DNA of 64,000 bases from WHTK01 sp963711035 (GTDB lineage Bacteria > Chloroflexota > Dehalococcoidia > DSTF01 > WHTK01). Position numbers and translations under genes: made by a program. Positions 1-8,039 of this stretch are shown here, one piece after another (the stretch's first letter is position 1; each line of letters opens with the position of its first letter). Under the pieces are notes generated by a model that worked only from the letters and a program-made list of their open reading frames with translations, was not told the DNA's origin and did no database searches. The stretch covers positions 992,001 to 1,056,000 of the forward strand of contig CAVQCN010000001.1 in assembly GCA_963711035.1 (NCBI GenBank). The letters are read 5' to 3'.

Positions 1-1
1 C

Positions 2-493
2 TTCACCTCGATGTTCGTGCACGCCGGCTGGCTGCACATCATCGGTAACATGCTGTTCCTGTGGATCTTCGGTGACAACGTCGAGGACCGCATGGGCCAC
101 GGTCGCTATCTGGTCTTCTACCTGATCTGTGGCACCGCGGCCGCTGCAACCCAGACATACCTGTCGCTGGACGAGGTCGTGCCGGCGGTTGGCGCCTCCG
201 GGGCGATCGCGGGTGTATTGGGCGCCTATCTCATGCTCTATCCCAAAGCGCGCGTCGAAGTCATTATCCTGCCGATCATCTTCATCCCGTTCTTCATCCC
301 TGCCGCGGCGCTGATCCTGATCTGGTTCGTGACGCAGCTCTTCTCCGGCATCGCCGAGTTCGGCGCCGCGACTTCGGGCTCGGGTGTTGCCTGGTGGGCG
401 CACGTGGGCGGGTTCATCACCGGCGCGGTCCTCATCTGGTTCTTCAAACGTCCAAGCCCCAGACGCATCCGGCCGGTCAGCCCGTTGGAGTGA
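2..493 (+). CDS. Rhomboid family intramembrane serine protease, 5' partial
   Basis: The reading frame is open from base 2 and continues off the left edge, so only the C-terminal part is present. Multi-pass membrane protein. Visible rhomboid hallmarks are the HAGWLHIIGNM segment (the H...N region of TM2), the serine motif GASGAIAGVLGAYL that carries the catalytic Ser, and a late HVGGFITG helix that supplies the catalytic His. Rhomboids cleave transmembrane substrates inside the bilayer; no substrate can be inferred here. The stop codon is followed directly by a copy of the CCATT(A)GCATGGC repeat seen after three other genes in this window. The family call is firm; the full length cannot be judged. 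Confidence 0.93.
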   Translation, partial: FTSMFVHAGWLHIIGNMLFLWIFGDNVEDRMGHGRYLVFYLICGTAAAATQTYLSLDEVVPAVGASGAIAGVLGAYLMLYPKARVEVIILPIIFIPFFIPAAALILIWFVTQLFSGIAEFGAATSGSGVAWWAHVGGFITGAVLIWFFKRPSPRRIRPVSPLE

Positions 494-518
494 CCATTGC
501 ATGGCAGCGATCTGAGCG
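494..518 (+). repeat. Stop-linked CCATT(A)GCATGGC repeat, copy 1
   Basis: The bases right after the rhomboid TGA read CCATTGCATGGCAGCGAT, matching copies placed directly after the stops of three unrelated genes (2439-2469 minus, 19349-19376 plus, 49715-49744 minus). This copy is the most diverged and lacks one A. Confidence 0.5.
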
Positions 519-523
519 AGTCG

Positions 524-2074
524 CTACTCCCAGTTGATGCGGTAGAGCAGGTAGTCCGACTGGCGGATTGGGCCGCCCTTGTAGACCTTGACCAACTTGA
601 ATCTGGGGTCGTTGGCGGCGTCGATGTGCAGGAAGTCGGTGTCCCACTGCTGGAAGATGAGCAGGTAGTCCGGCCGCGTCGCTTCCACGTAGTCCTTGAC
701 GCGACGCCCCTTGTGAAACGGGATGACGTCCGGGTTGACGAGGCCGACAAGGTCCTCGACCTTGTAATCGGCAAAGTAACCCACGGCGCCGATGTCGTGG
801 GCGGCCAGCACCTGGTTCGGTCCGATGATCGTGTTCAGGTCGCGCGCCATGGGGGCGAGGTCGTCGTGGGTCTCGCGCGACGCTTCGCTGTAGATGTCGC
901 GCCAGCGCTGGTACTGCTTCCAGACCGGCACCGCCGCCACGAGTAGCGCCATGACGACCAGGAGCTTCACAGCGACGTCGCGCCGCATGGCGTAGGCGAT
1001 GATCTGGGCGGCGCCGCCGCCGGCCATGACGGCTAACAAGGGCAGCGCTGGATGCTGGTAGCGATAGAAGTAATGCAGCAGGCCGCCTGGGAACAAGAAC
1101 GTGTAAGTAACAATGACCGGCACCCAGAACAACGCGAACACCGTGAGTTCACGGCGCCGCGGCGCGAAGAAGGCCAGCGCCAGCAGCGTGAATAGCGGTC
1201 CGGCGAAGAGCCCCAGGTTGTCGCCCACCAGACTGATACGTCGCTGCAGCGGCTGGGCGTAATCCTGGAAGAAGCGCAGCTTCGCCGACGCGGTGCCGCC
1301 TAACGTATCGCTCACGATCAGGTAGTAGCCGCTCAACATGGCGAAGGCAATGGCCGGCGGCCCGCCGATGAGGAGCGCGTCCTTGACGAAGGCGTCGAGC
1401 CGTTCGCCCGGCGCGCGGTCGATCCAGCGGTAGACGATCAGCGCCGGTACCAGGAAGCCGCCTTCGGGGCGCGTCCACACGCAGAGCGCCAGCAACACGC
1501 CCGTCACGAGGCGCCCTTTGAGGCTCGTATTGAGGAAGAACGACGCCATCGTGAAGGCGATCAGCGCCATGAACATCGTGGTTTCAAGACCGTTGCCGGC
1601 GTCGAGCGCCGTGTAGCAGATGAAGGAGATGATGAGGGCCGAGAGCACGCCCGCGAGCTGGCTGCGGAAGATCGACCATGCCAGCAGGTAGACGCCGGCG
1701 CCCAGCATGCCGTTCCAGAAGACCCCCACCCAGACGTCGGCCTGCAGTGGGTCGGCGCCGAGCTTGATGACGCCGGCCAGGATGAACACGTGCAACGGGC
1801 TGGTGGCGCCCGTCGACCACGTGCGGCCGTCAAAGCTGAGCTTGCCGTGCTCAGCCAGGTTGCGGGCGAAAGTGAGGCTGATGAAGCTGTCGTCGAAGAT
1901 CGGATAGACGACGTGCGGGGTCAGCACGTAGATCGTCGCCGCGATCAGTCCCAGCGCCGCCGAGACCGGCAGGCCCCACCAGGCCTTCGTGAGCGCCCAG
2001 AGCTGCGGTCTATACCTGCCGAGTGCTTGAAAAGAGCCGAATCGGCGTACGCCGGCATGCGAATCTTCAGCCAA
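524..2074 (-). CDS. GT-C type multi-pass membrane glycosyltransferase
   Basis: 516 residues with about ten hydrophobic helices and a hydrophilic C-terminal domain. The first periplasmic loop carries FDDSFISLTFARNLAEHG, the Asp-Asp signature of GT-C enzymes that use polyprenyl-phosphate sugars (ArnT, dolichyl-phosphate mannosyltransferase and AftB-like families). TM helices fill residues 30-370; the remaining 130 residues are soluble and contain HDIGAVGYFADYKVEDLVGL, a block often seen in uncharacterised members. The start is TTG at 2074 with no nearby ATG in frame. It is convergent with the rhomboid gene and not obviously in an operon. Donor and acceptor are unknown; cell-envelope glycan or glycoprotein synthesis is likely. 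Confidence 0.75.
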   Translation of the reverse strand: MAEDSHAGVRRFGSFQALGRYRPQLWALTKAWWGLPVSAALGLIAATIYVLTPHVVYPIFDDSFISLTFARNLAEHGKLSFDGRTWSTGATSPLHVFILAGVIKLGADPLQADVWVGVFWNGMLGAGVYLLAWSIFRSQLAGVLSALIISFICYTALDAGNGLETTMFMALIAFTMASFFLNTSLKGRLVTGVLLALCVWTRPEGGFLVPALIVYRWIDRAPGERLDAFVKDALLIGGPPAIAFAMLSGYYLIVSDTLGGTASAKLRFFQDYAQPLQRRISLVGDNLGLFAGPLFTLLALAFFAPRRRELTVFALFWVPVIVTYTFLFPGGLLHYFYRYQHPALPLLAVMAGGGAAQIIAYAMRRDVAVKLLVVMALLVAAVPVWKQYQRWRDIYSEASRETHDDLAPMARDLNTIIGPNQVLAAHDIGAVGYFADYKVEDLVGLVNPDVIPFHKGRRVKDYVEATRPDYLLIFQQWDTDFLHIDAANDPRFKLVKVYKGGPIRQSDYLLYRINWE

Positions 2075-2217
2075 GAGCCGTCCTGTATCGGCAGGCGTAT
2101 CGCCTGCGTGGTCTACGTAGTGTATCGCCCGCGCCCGTCTTCGTTGAATCGGCGCGCCGTAATTGCTAAGGCGCGGGTAGGGCGGTGCCGGGACCGAACT
2201 GCTAGATTGCCTTCACA

Positions 2218-2430
2218 ATGACGCAGGGCACGAACCCGGTCGAGAGCCTGACGGGCCGCGAGTGGGAGGTGCTGGCGCTGATCCGCGCCGGCCTCTCGAA
2301 TGACGAGATCGCGGCACGGCTCGGCATCAGCCGCGACGGCGCCAAGTATCACGTCTCGCAGATCCTCGGCAAGCTGGGCGTCGAGGACCGCATCGAGGCA
2401 GCGTCGGCTGGTTTCCTATCGCATTCCAGC
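2218..2430 (+). pseudogene. LuxR/GerE helix-turn-helix remnant
   Basis: From ATG 2218 about 65 residues form a complete GerE-type HTH: LTGREWEVLALIRAGLSNDE, then IAARLGISRDGAKYHV and a recognition-helix continuation QILGKLGVEDRIEAA. After this the frame stays open to 3345, but that part lies antisense to htrA and looks like shadow sequence. The domain therefore appears to have lost its natural 3' end where the stop-linked repeat of htrA begins. No receiver or sensor domain precedes it. It could be a functional stand-alone HTH whose end cannot be seen, or a decayed response-regulator fragment. The DNA-binding domain call is secure; the gene boundary is not. Confidence 0.55.
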
Positions 2431-2438
2431 GACAGAAG

Positions 2439-2469
2439 CCTTTGCGCAGTTCGCCGCCATGCTAATGGC
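2439..2469 (-). repeat. Stop-linked CCATTAGCATGGC repeat, copy 2
   Basis: Read on the minus strand, the bases straight after the htrA TAG are GCCATTAGCATGGCGGCG and then AACTGCGCAAAGG. It matches copies at 19349-19376 and 49715-49744 over about 28 bases. Confidence 0.6.
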
Positions 2470-3615
2470 CTAGGTGGTTCCCGAGTTCCAGGCGCCCAGG
2501 GTGACGTCTACGTCCATCTTCTGGCCGTCGCGGTAGATCGTCACCTGGATCGTATCGCCGACGTTCTTGCTGTCGACGTAGCGGGTGAGGTCGTCGTAGT
2601 TGTCGATCTGGTGGCCGTCGATGGCAACGATGACGTCGGCACCGTTGCCCGTGCGGCTACCCTGCAGGTTTGCCTTATCGGCGCCGCTGCCCGGGTCGAC
2701 CGAGATGATGACGACGCCCTGCTGCACGGGCACTCCCAGCGTCTGAGCCAGCGACGCCGTCAGGTTGTTCATCGTGATGCCGATGCGCGGGTGCTGGATC
2801 GCGCTGCCGGCCTCGAGGTCGGGCAGGACGCGGATCGCGGCGTTGATCGGCACCGCGTAGCCGACGCCGGCGAAGACGCGCGCGCCGGTCGGGTTCTCCA
2901 GGGCGGTGGTGATGCCGATGACCTTGCCGTCGGCGTTGAAGAGAGCGCCGCCGGAGTTGCCGGGGTTGATCGCCGCGTCGGACTGGATCAGCTCACGCAG
3001 GGGCCGCTCGCCCGGGTTGCCGTTCAGGGTGCGCCCGACGCCGCTGACGACGCCGGTCGTGAGGGTGCCGCTCAGGTCGAAGGGGTTGCCGACGGCCATG
3101 ACGAACTCGCCGACGCGCACTTGGTCGGAGTCGCCGAGCTCGGCTGGGTGCAGCTCGCTGGCGTCGACGTTGTCGACTTGGACGACGGCGAGGTCGTTAC
3201 CGGGGTCCGTGCCCACGACATGAGCCGTGGACTGCGTACCGTCCCAGAAGACGATGTCGAAGCTATCGAAGCCCTCGACGACGTGGTCGTTCGTCAGGAT
3301 GTTGCCGTTGTCGTCCAGCACGATGCCGGAGCCCAGCCCGCCTGAAACCGAGCCCGAGTTGCTGGCGTCGATCTCGACGATCGAAGGCCGCACCTTGTCG
3401 TAGAGGTCCGCGACGTCGCCAGACAGCGGGTTGACGACTGTCGTGCTACTGCCGGTGCGGACCGGCGTGCCGCTGAGCGTGTTGCTGGTCGAGGCGGTCG
3501 TGGTCGGGGTGCTGTTGTCGTTGTCGCCACGCAGCGAGTCGATGCCAACGATGATGCCGGCGCCCAACACCATGCTGATCACCACCACGAGGGCCCACTG
3601 CAGCTTGTCTCTCAT
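2470..3615 (-). CDS. HtrA/DegP-type trypsin-like serine protease with PDZ domain
   Basis: 381 residues. One N-terminal TM anchor (about residues 8-24), a Ser/Thr-rich linker to about 65, an S1C protease domain and one C-terminal PDZ domain (about 280-375). The triad is visible: His111 in TNDHVVEG, Asp141 in DPGNDLAVV and Ser221 in NPGNSGGAL. It should act on misfolded exported proteins at the outer face of the membrane. Its length and domain order match single-PDZ actinobacterial and Chloroflexota HtrA proteins. It is divergent from holB; the 186-bp gap holds a TTGACA-based promoter with a palindrome in the spacer. Start ATG 3615. Confidence 0.95.
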   Translation of the reverse strand: MRDKLQWALVVVISMVLGAGIIVGIDSLRGDNDNSTPTTTASTSNTLSGTPVRTGSSTTVVNPLSGDVADLYDKVRPSIVEIDASNSGSVSGGLGSGIVLDDNGNILTNDHVVEGFDSFDIVFWDGTQSTAHVVGTDPGNDLAVVQVDNVDASELHPAELGDSDQVRVGEFVMAVGNPFDLSGTLTTGVVSGVGRTLNGNPGERPLRELIQSDAAINPGNSGGALFNADGKVIGITTALENPTGARVFAGVGYAVPINAAIRVLPDLEAGSAIQHPRIGITMNNLTASLAQTLGVPVQQGVVIISVDPGSGADKANLQGSRTGNGADVIVAIDGHQIDNYDDLTRYVDSKNVGDTIQVTIYRDGQKMDVDVTLGAWNSGTT

Positions 3616-3691
3616 TCCCCACCTCGGCCGGTGCCTGACCTTCGCCCGGCCCGGCGTATATCGGTCATCATTCCACAGCAGTATTCGACGG

Positions 3692-3720
3692 GCGTTAGGC
3701 GACTCTTAAGAGAGTGTCAA
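3692..3720 (-). promoter_or_regulatory. Candidate htrA promoter with palindrome in the spacer
   Basis: On the minus strand a perfect TTGACA (3720-3715) is followed 17 bases later by TAACGC (3697-3692), a weak -10. The perfect palindrome CTCTTAAGAG (3703-3712) sits inside the spacer, where a bound regulator would block polymerase. Confidence 0.45.
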
Positions 3721-3744
3721 ATGGTGAACGCCGGTGCTGTCTGT

Positions 3745-3759
3745 CCATAACCATTATGG
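3745..3759. promoter_or_regulatory. Inverted repeat upstream of holB
   Basis: CCATAA-CCA-TTATGG is a perfect 6+6 inverted repeat about 45 bases before the holB start and close to the htrA promoter. It could be an operator; no binding protein is implied by the context. Confidence 0.3.
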
Positions 3760-3801
3760 CTGGTTGTAGACTGCCTGTGGGAAGCGGGGGCAGATAGGCC
3801 T

Positions 3802-4842
3802 ATGTGGAGCATCGTCGGCCACAGCGCCGTCCTGGCAGCGCTCGATCGCGCCGTGCGTGACGACAGCCCGGCGCACGCCTACGTCTTCAGCGGCCCCGAG
3901 GGCGTCGGCAAGCGCAGCGTGGCGATCGAGTTCGCTGCGGCGCTGAACTGCACCTCGGACGGCGAAAAGCCCTGCGGCGTCTGCCGCGCCTGCCTCGACA
4001 CGCTGGCCGGCCGGCATCCCGATGTCGAGGTGGTAGAACCGGGCGGCATCTGCGACGAGCCGGAGCACCGCGACCACGCCGACAGCCGCGACCTGCGCAT
4101 CTGCCAGATACGGCGCCTTGAGCGCGTCATCTCCCTCAGCCCCTACAACGGCGGCCGGCGCATCGCCATCGTGGACGCGGCAGATACGCTGCGCACCGAG
4201 GCGGCGAATGCCTTCCTCAAGACGCTGGAGGAGCCGCCAGAGAGCACGGTCATCATCCTGCTCGTCGAGCGCGAAGAGCGCCTGCCGGAGACGGTGCTGT
4301 CGCGCTGCCAGAAGCTGACGTTTCAGCGACTGGAGCGCGGCGCCATCGAAGGTGCGCTGGAGGCGCGAGGCCTGGCGGCGGACGAGGCCGAACGCATCGC
4401 TTCGGCGGCGAACGGGCGGCTGGGCTGGGCGCTGCGGGCCGTCGAGGACGCGTCGCTGCTGGAGGAGCGCGGCCGCATTCTGGAGACGGCGCGACGCGTG
4501 GCACACGGCAATCGCTTCGAGCGATTCGCCTGGGCACGTGAGGCAGAGGGCCGCGGTTCGGACGCGCGCGAACGCTACCTGCGCGAGCTGGACCTGTGGG
4601 AGACGTGGTGGCGCGACGTGCTCACAACGTCGGTGGGCGGCAACGAAGGCCTGATCAATCGCGATCACGAGGCTGATTTGGTCGCGGAGGGTACACTGTA
4701 CTCGGCAGCTGAGATCGTCGTCTTTCTCAAGTCGCTCTTGCAGACCCGCGAATACCTGCAGCAGAACGTCGACGCGCAGCTGGCCCTGGAGAACTTGATG
4801 CTCGACCTGCCGGTGCCGATACCGGCCGGCAGCCGGGCTTGA
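3802..4842 (+). CDS. holB: DNA polymerase III delta' subunit
   Basis: 346 residues. AAA+ clamp-loader subunit: P-loop GPEGVGKRS (31-39), a zinc module with Cys50, Cys58, Cys61 and Cys64, the DAADTLRTEAANAFLKTLEE region and the LSRCQ sensor motif typical of delta'/gamma. It helps load the sliding clamp onto DNA together with the tau/gamma and delta subunits, which are not in this window. The gene is followed after 30 bp by the PSP1-domain gene, the same neighbour order seen in Bacillus (holB-yaaT). The P-loop looks intact, unlike that of E. coli HolB. Start ATG 3802. Confidence 0.95.
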   Translation: MWSIVGHSAVLAALDRAVRDDSPAHAYVFSGPEGVGKRSVAIEFAAALNCTSDGEKPCGVCRACLDTLAGRHPDVEVVEPGGICDEPEHRDHADSRDLRICQIRRLERVISLSPYNGGRRIAIVDAADTLRTEAANAFLKTLEEPPESTVIILLVEREERLPETVLSRCQKLTFQRLERGAIEGALEARGLAADEAERIASAANGRLGWALRAVEDASLLEERGRILETARRVAHGNRFERFAWAREAEGRGSDARERYLRELDLWETWWRDVLTTSVGGNEGLINRDHEADLVAEGTLYSAAEIVVFLKSLLQTREYLQQNVDAQLALENLMLDLPVPIPAGSRA

Positions 4843-4872
4843 CCGAAAAGGGCACCAGGGGGAGCCCTGCTC

Positions 4873-6075
4873 ATGGCGAGAACTGTTGGCGTCCGTTTCA
4901 AGCAGGCGGGCAAGATTTTCTACTACGACGCCGGCGAGCTGGAGCTGGAGCTCGGCGCCTACGTGGTGGTCGAGACTTCGCACGGCCTGGCAGTCGGCCA
5001 CATCGTCATTACGCCGGATCAGGTCATCGCGAACGAGGCGACGGCCGGCGAGGAGCTGAAGTCTGTCCTGCGTCTGGCCACACAGGAAGACGTGGAGCAG
5101 ATGGAGGTCGCGCAGGAGAAGGCGCACGAGGCCGTGACCCGTGCCAAGGAGAAGGTGTCGGAGCTCGGTATCGACATGGCGATCGCCAGCGGTGAGTACG
5201 ACCTGGACGAGAGCCAGTTCACGGCCTACTTCACCGCCAACGAGCGCGTCGACTTCCGCCCGCTGGTGCGCGAGCTCTCGACCGAGCTCGGCGTGCGCGT
5301 CCACCTGCTGCAGGTCGGCGACCGCGACCGGGCCAAGCTGGTCGACGGCTTCGACATCTGCGGCCAGCGGCTGTGCTGCTCGTCCTGGATGAGCAACTTC
5401 CCCAGCGTCAGCATCCGCATGGCGAAGGAGCAGGACCTGCCGCTCAACCCGCAGAAGATCTCCGGCGTCTGCGGCCGCCTCTACTGCTGCCTGACCTTCG
5501 AGTACGAGGACTACAAGGCGCTGCGCGGCACGCTGCCCAAGGTCGGCTCCATGATCTCGACGCCGTCCGGCGACGCCAAGGTGAACAGCATCGACTTCAA
5601 CCGCGAGGTCGTGAAGCTGTACCTCATCGAGCAGCAGCAGCAGGTCGAGGTCGACGCCATCGACTTCAAGCTGCAGCACGGCCTCACGCTGCGGCCGCTG
5701 GATCTGGTCAAGAGCATCGAAGGGCCGCTGCGCACGGTCAGCGAGGACAGCAGCGCCACGAGCGCTGCGCCCGCATCTGGAGCAGCGCAGCGGCGGCAGC
5801 GCGGCCGCCGCGAGCAGACGGCGCAGCAGCAGGCGCCCTCGGGCGGTGGTCAGCAGCAGCGGTCGCGACGTGGCGGCGAGCGCCAGCAGCCCCAGGCGGC
5901 CAACGCGCCGCGCTCCCAGCAGCCGAGGCCACAGCAGCCCGCCGTGCAGCAGCAGCCATCGGCCGCCGCGGCAGAGGGCGGCGAGGCCCAGAAGCGCCGC
6001 CGCCGGCGTCGCCGCCGCGGCGGTCGTGGCGGCGGTGGTGAAGGCGCCGCGGGCCCTTCAGAGCCGGCCGAATAA
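4873..6075 (+). CDS. PSP1 (YaaT/RicT-like) domain protein with basic RG-rich tail
   Basis: 400 residues. Residues 1-270 are a PSP1 domain protein: the Cys-rich segments DICGQRLCCSSWM and SGVCGRLYCCLTFEYEDY are the conserved cysteines of the YaaT/RicT family, which in Bacillus forms the Fe-S containing Ric complex and affects RNA processing by RNase Y. The remaining 130 residues are low complexity (Ala, Gln, Pro, Arg) and end in a run of about nine arginines followed by glycines, an addition not found in the basic family and suggestive of RNA binding. Shine-Dalgarno GGGGGAG lies 8 bases before ATG 4873. Directly downstream of holB, probably co-transcribed. Confidence 0.88.
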   Translation: MARTVGVRFKQAGKIFYYDAGELELELGAYVVVETSHGLAVGHIVITPDQVIANEATAGEELKSVLRLATQEDVEQMEVAQEKAHEAVTRAKEKVSELGIDMAIASGEYDLDESQFTAYFTANERVDFRPLVRELSTELGVRVHLLQVGDRDRAKLVDGFDICGQRLCCSSWMSNFPSVSIRMAKEQDLPLNPQKISGVCGRLYCCLTFEYEDYKALRGTLPKVGSMISTPSGDAKVNSIDFNREVVKLYLIEQQQQVEVDAIDFKLQHGLTLRPLDLVKSIEGPLRTVSEDSSATSAAPASGAAQRRQRGRREQTAQQQAPSGGGQQQRSRRGGERQQPQAANAPRSQQPRPQQPAVQQQPSAAAAEGGEAQKRRRRRRRRGGRGGGGEGAAGPSEPAE

Positions 6076-6370
6076 ACAGACCGGTTACGTTGCTGTACGA
6101 CTTATCGCTGTGGTAGTCTAATCGCCGTGCCTCTGAAAGCGGTCGTGAACCTCTAGGCACGAATCCAGGCCTATCTGGTGGCTACGGCGAGCCCGCCTCT
6201 CTACGGGCCGCTGCCTCCCTCGCGAGTCGAGGGGCTCCTTCGTCGTGAAGGACAGCTGCTGGGGGCCTTTTCATCTGCCCTTCGCGGCAGGAGGTATGTA
6301 TCGGTCTGAGGCCGGTCCGCATCTGGGGCCGGCGTTCGCCCGCGGATGGCGGGAAGGAAAGGGGTGAGCC
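6076..6370 (+). promoter_or_regulatory. Long structured leader of speD with candidate promoter
   Basis: This 295-bp gap has no convincing ORF. A candidate promoter TTGCTG-N18-TAGTCT lies at about 6089-6118. The following 240 bases are rich in short complementary arms, for example CCTTC-GTCGT-GAAGG, and a CTGCTGGGGGCCTTTTC segment that could end an attenuator hairpin. The TTG start of speD follows GGAAAGGGG. I do not recognise a known riboswitch class; regulation by S-adenosylmethionine or polyamines is speculation from the gene controlled. Confidence 0.35.
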
Positions 6371-6808
6371 TTGCATCTGACTATTGATGGTTTCGGCGGC
6401 AACCGGGAACTGTTGAGCGACGAGACGTTAGTCAGGCAGTTGCTCGACCGCTATCCGGGCGACATCAACATGACCAAGATCGCGCCTCCCTTCGTCTACC
6501 GCTACGTGGGCGAGAAGCCCGAGGACTGGGGCGTCTCCGGCTTCGTCCTCATCGCCGAGAGCCACATCGCAGTCCACACCTTCCCCGAGCGCGGCTACGT
6601 CTGGCTCGACGTCTTCTCCTGCAAGGAGTTCGACACCGACATCGCCACCGACCAGATCGTCGAGGCGTTCGGCCTCGAGAGCATCAAGAAGCAGGTGCTG
6701 GAGCGCGGCCTCGAATACCCGCACTCGATTCGGGAAGCGACGCCCGTCGCCATGGGCGAGCGGCTCGCTGTCGCGGGCGCCCGCGCGCAGGCCGACGGCG
6801 CCAGCTAG
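6371..6808 (+). CDS. speD: S-adenosylmethionine decarboxylase proenzyme
   Basis: 145 residues, the size of the bacterial class-1B enzyme. It makes decarboxylated AdoMet, the aminopropyl donor for spermidine. The self-cleavage site is visible as AESHIAVHTFPERGY: cleavage before Ser64 would create the pyruvoyl cofactor, and His69 and Cys84 (VFSC) match the catalytic and proton-donor residues. The start is TTG 6371, chosen because the conserved N-terminus begins there and a good GGAAAGGGG ribosome site precedes it. It is followed by an agmatinase gene; a spermidine synthase (speE) is not nearby, which is unusual for this pairing. Confidence 0.93.
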   Translation: MHLTIDGFGGNRELLSDETLVRQLLDRYPGDINMTKIAPPFVYRYVGEKPEDWGVSGFVLIAESHIAVHTFPERGYVWLDVFSCKEFDTDIATDQIVEAFGLESIKKQVLERGLEYPHSIREATPVAMGERLAVAGARAQADGAS

Positions 6809-6819
6809 CAGAAGCCGGA

Positions 6820-6852
6820 GCGCGTGGCGATCGGGACTCGACCGCCACGCGC
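6820..6852 (+). terminator. Hairpin between speD and the agmatinase gene
   Basis: GCGCGTGGCG (6820-6829) pairs perfectly with CGCCACGCGC (6843-6852) across a 13-base loop. There is no T-tract, so it may be an mRNA-stabilising or partial termination structure rather than a strong intrinsic terminator. Confidence 0.45.
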
Positions 6853-6906
6853 CGCTGCTCTCATGACTGCCTTCAAATCGCACGATTCCGTCCGTCGAGG
6901 CGCCGC

Positions 6907-7806
6907 GTGAGCCCGCTCCGCCCCGACGACGAGCGCCTCTGGCCGCGCAAGACGTTCTGCTGCCCGCCCTACCCGTACGCCGAGTACGACCACGCCCGAG
7001 TCGTTGTCCTGCCGGTGCCGTACGACTCCACGGTGACGGCGCGCGCCGGAGCCCGCGACGGTCCGGAGGCGATCCTCACCAACTCGGAGGACATGGAGCT
7101 GTACGACGTGGGGTTGGGCTTCGAGCCCTACCTGCACGGCATCTACACCTCGCCGCCCGTCGCCGTTACGAACCGCTCGCCCGAGGCGATGATCGACCGC
7201 ATCCACGAGGTAGCGTCCGAGTACGTCTCCGACGGCAAGTTCCTGGTCACGTTTGGCGGCGAGCACACCATCGCCGTCGGCTCCTTCCGGGCCCACCGCG
7301 ACCGCTATCCTGGCCTCAGCGTCCTCGCTATCGACGCGCACGCCGATCTGAGGGACGAGTACCTGGACACGCGCTACAACCACGCCTGCAGCCTGCGCCG
7401 CATGCTGGACGACGTGCCGGTGACGCAGGTGGGCCTGCGCAGCGCGGCGGTCGAGGAGGCGGCGCTGATCAAGGAGCGCAACCTGCCGTTCTTCTCGCCG
7501 CGTGCCTTCCGCCGTCTGCCGGACCTTTCGACGATCGTGGACACGCTTTCAGATTATGTCTACATAACCATCGACCTGGACGGCATCGACTCCGGGGAGA
7601 TGCCCGCTGTGGGCACGCCGGAGCCGGGCGGCCTGCGCTGGGACGAGGTCAGCGAGCTGATGGAGGCGGTCGCGGCGAAGAAGCGCATTGTCGGCTTCGA
7701 CCTGACGGAGCTGTCGCCCGACCTGGGCCCGAAGGCCTGCTCCTACGCGGCTGCAAAGCTGGCGTACCGCATGATCGGCCTCGCCCTGGGCCCTGCGGAG
7801 GGCTAG
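6907..7806 (+). CDS. speB: Agmatinase / ureohydrolase family
   Basis: 299 residues. Manganese ureohydrolase fold with all metal ligands: His120 in GGEHT, Asp143-His145-Asp147 in IDAHADLRDEY, and Asp223/Asp225 in TIDLDGIDSG; TPEPGG is also present. Hydrolyses agmatine to putrescine and urea, or a related guanidino substrate; DGIDSGEMP replaces the usual DGLDPSYAP-type segment, so the exact substrate is not certain. Linked to speD (98-bp gap), supporting polyamine synthesis. The start is GTG 6907 with GAGG six bases upstream. Confidence 0.88.
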   Translation: MSPLRPDDERLWPRKTFCCPPYPYAEYDHARVVVLPVPYDSTVTARAGARDGPEAILTNSEDMELYDVGLGFEPYLHGIYTSPPVAVTNRSPEAMIDRIHEVASEYVSDGKFLVTFGGEHTIAVGSFRAHRDRYPGLSVLAIDAHADLRDEYLDTRYNHACSLRRMLDDVPVTQVGLRSAAVEEAALIKERNLPFFSPRAFRRLPDLSTIVDTLSDYVYITIDLDGIDSGEMPAVGTPEPGGLRWDEVSELMEAVAAKKRIVGFDLTELSPDLGPKACSYAAAKLAYRMIGLALGPAEG

Positions 7807-7836
7807 CGCCCCTTACAGTTCGCTACGGAGTGTCCA

Positions 7837-7872
7837 GGATTGCTTCGTCGCTGGCGCTCCTCGCAATGACGA
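7837..7872 (-). repeat. CATTGCGAG-family dispersed repeat
   Basis: Minus-strand reading gives TCGTCATTGCGAGGAGCGCC followed by AGCGACGAAGCAATCC. Related copies occur at 54363-54400 and, as part of a longer element, at 8040, 20049-20101, 26057 and 54465-54517. Confidence 0.6.
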
Positions 7873-7903
7873 TGAGGCGTGTTCTACGCCTGGCGCTCCG
7901 CTT

Positions 7904-7942
7904 TTGTCATTCTGAGCAGGAGCGAAGAATCTCCTCGAACGG
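7904..7942 (+). repeat. CATTCTGAGC...GAAGAATCTC dispersed repeat
   Basis: GTCATTCTGAGCAGGAGCGA and then AGAATCTC is a common intergenic repeat motif in this phylum. It is related in layout to the CATTGCGAG family and to the GACCCTTCGCTCC repeats at 59.9-60.4 kb. The whole 7807-8169 gap is made of such repeats and holds no gene. Confidence 0.5.
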
Positions 7943-7991
7943 GCGCCACGTTTTGTAGAACCCCTTCCCGTCTACTCAGACGCGGCGTGAC

Positions 7992-8030
7992 GACCCCTCA
8001 CGCTCGTCCTCTCCCTCGAGGGAGAGGGGA
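7992..8030. repeat. CTCTCCCTC/GAGGGAGAG palindromic repeat
   Basis: A CCCCTCACGCTCGTC stretch leads into a perfect 20-base palindrome (8008-8027) centred on CTCGAG. It belongs with the palindromes at 25968-26009 and the pair around the DUF559 gene (42317-42800). Confidence 0.55.
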
Positions 8031-8039
8031 CTCCGGGTC

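Noticed and set aside
2218..3345. A 375-residue LuxR protein including the sequence antisense to htrA
   Set aside because: Only the first 65 residues are protein-like; the rest is an antisense mirror of the protease gene.
3754..5679. A 641-codon open frame on the minus strand opposite holB and the PSP1 gene
   Set aside because: Its translation is Leu/Val/Asp/Arg-biased without domains and mirrors two well-supported genes on the plus strand; high-GC antisense shadow.
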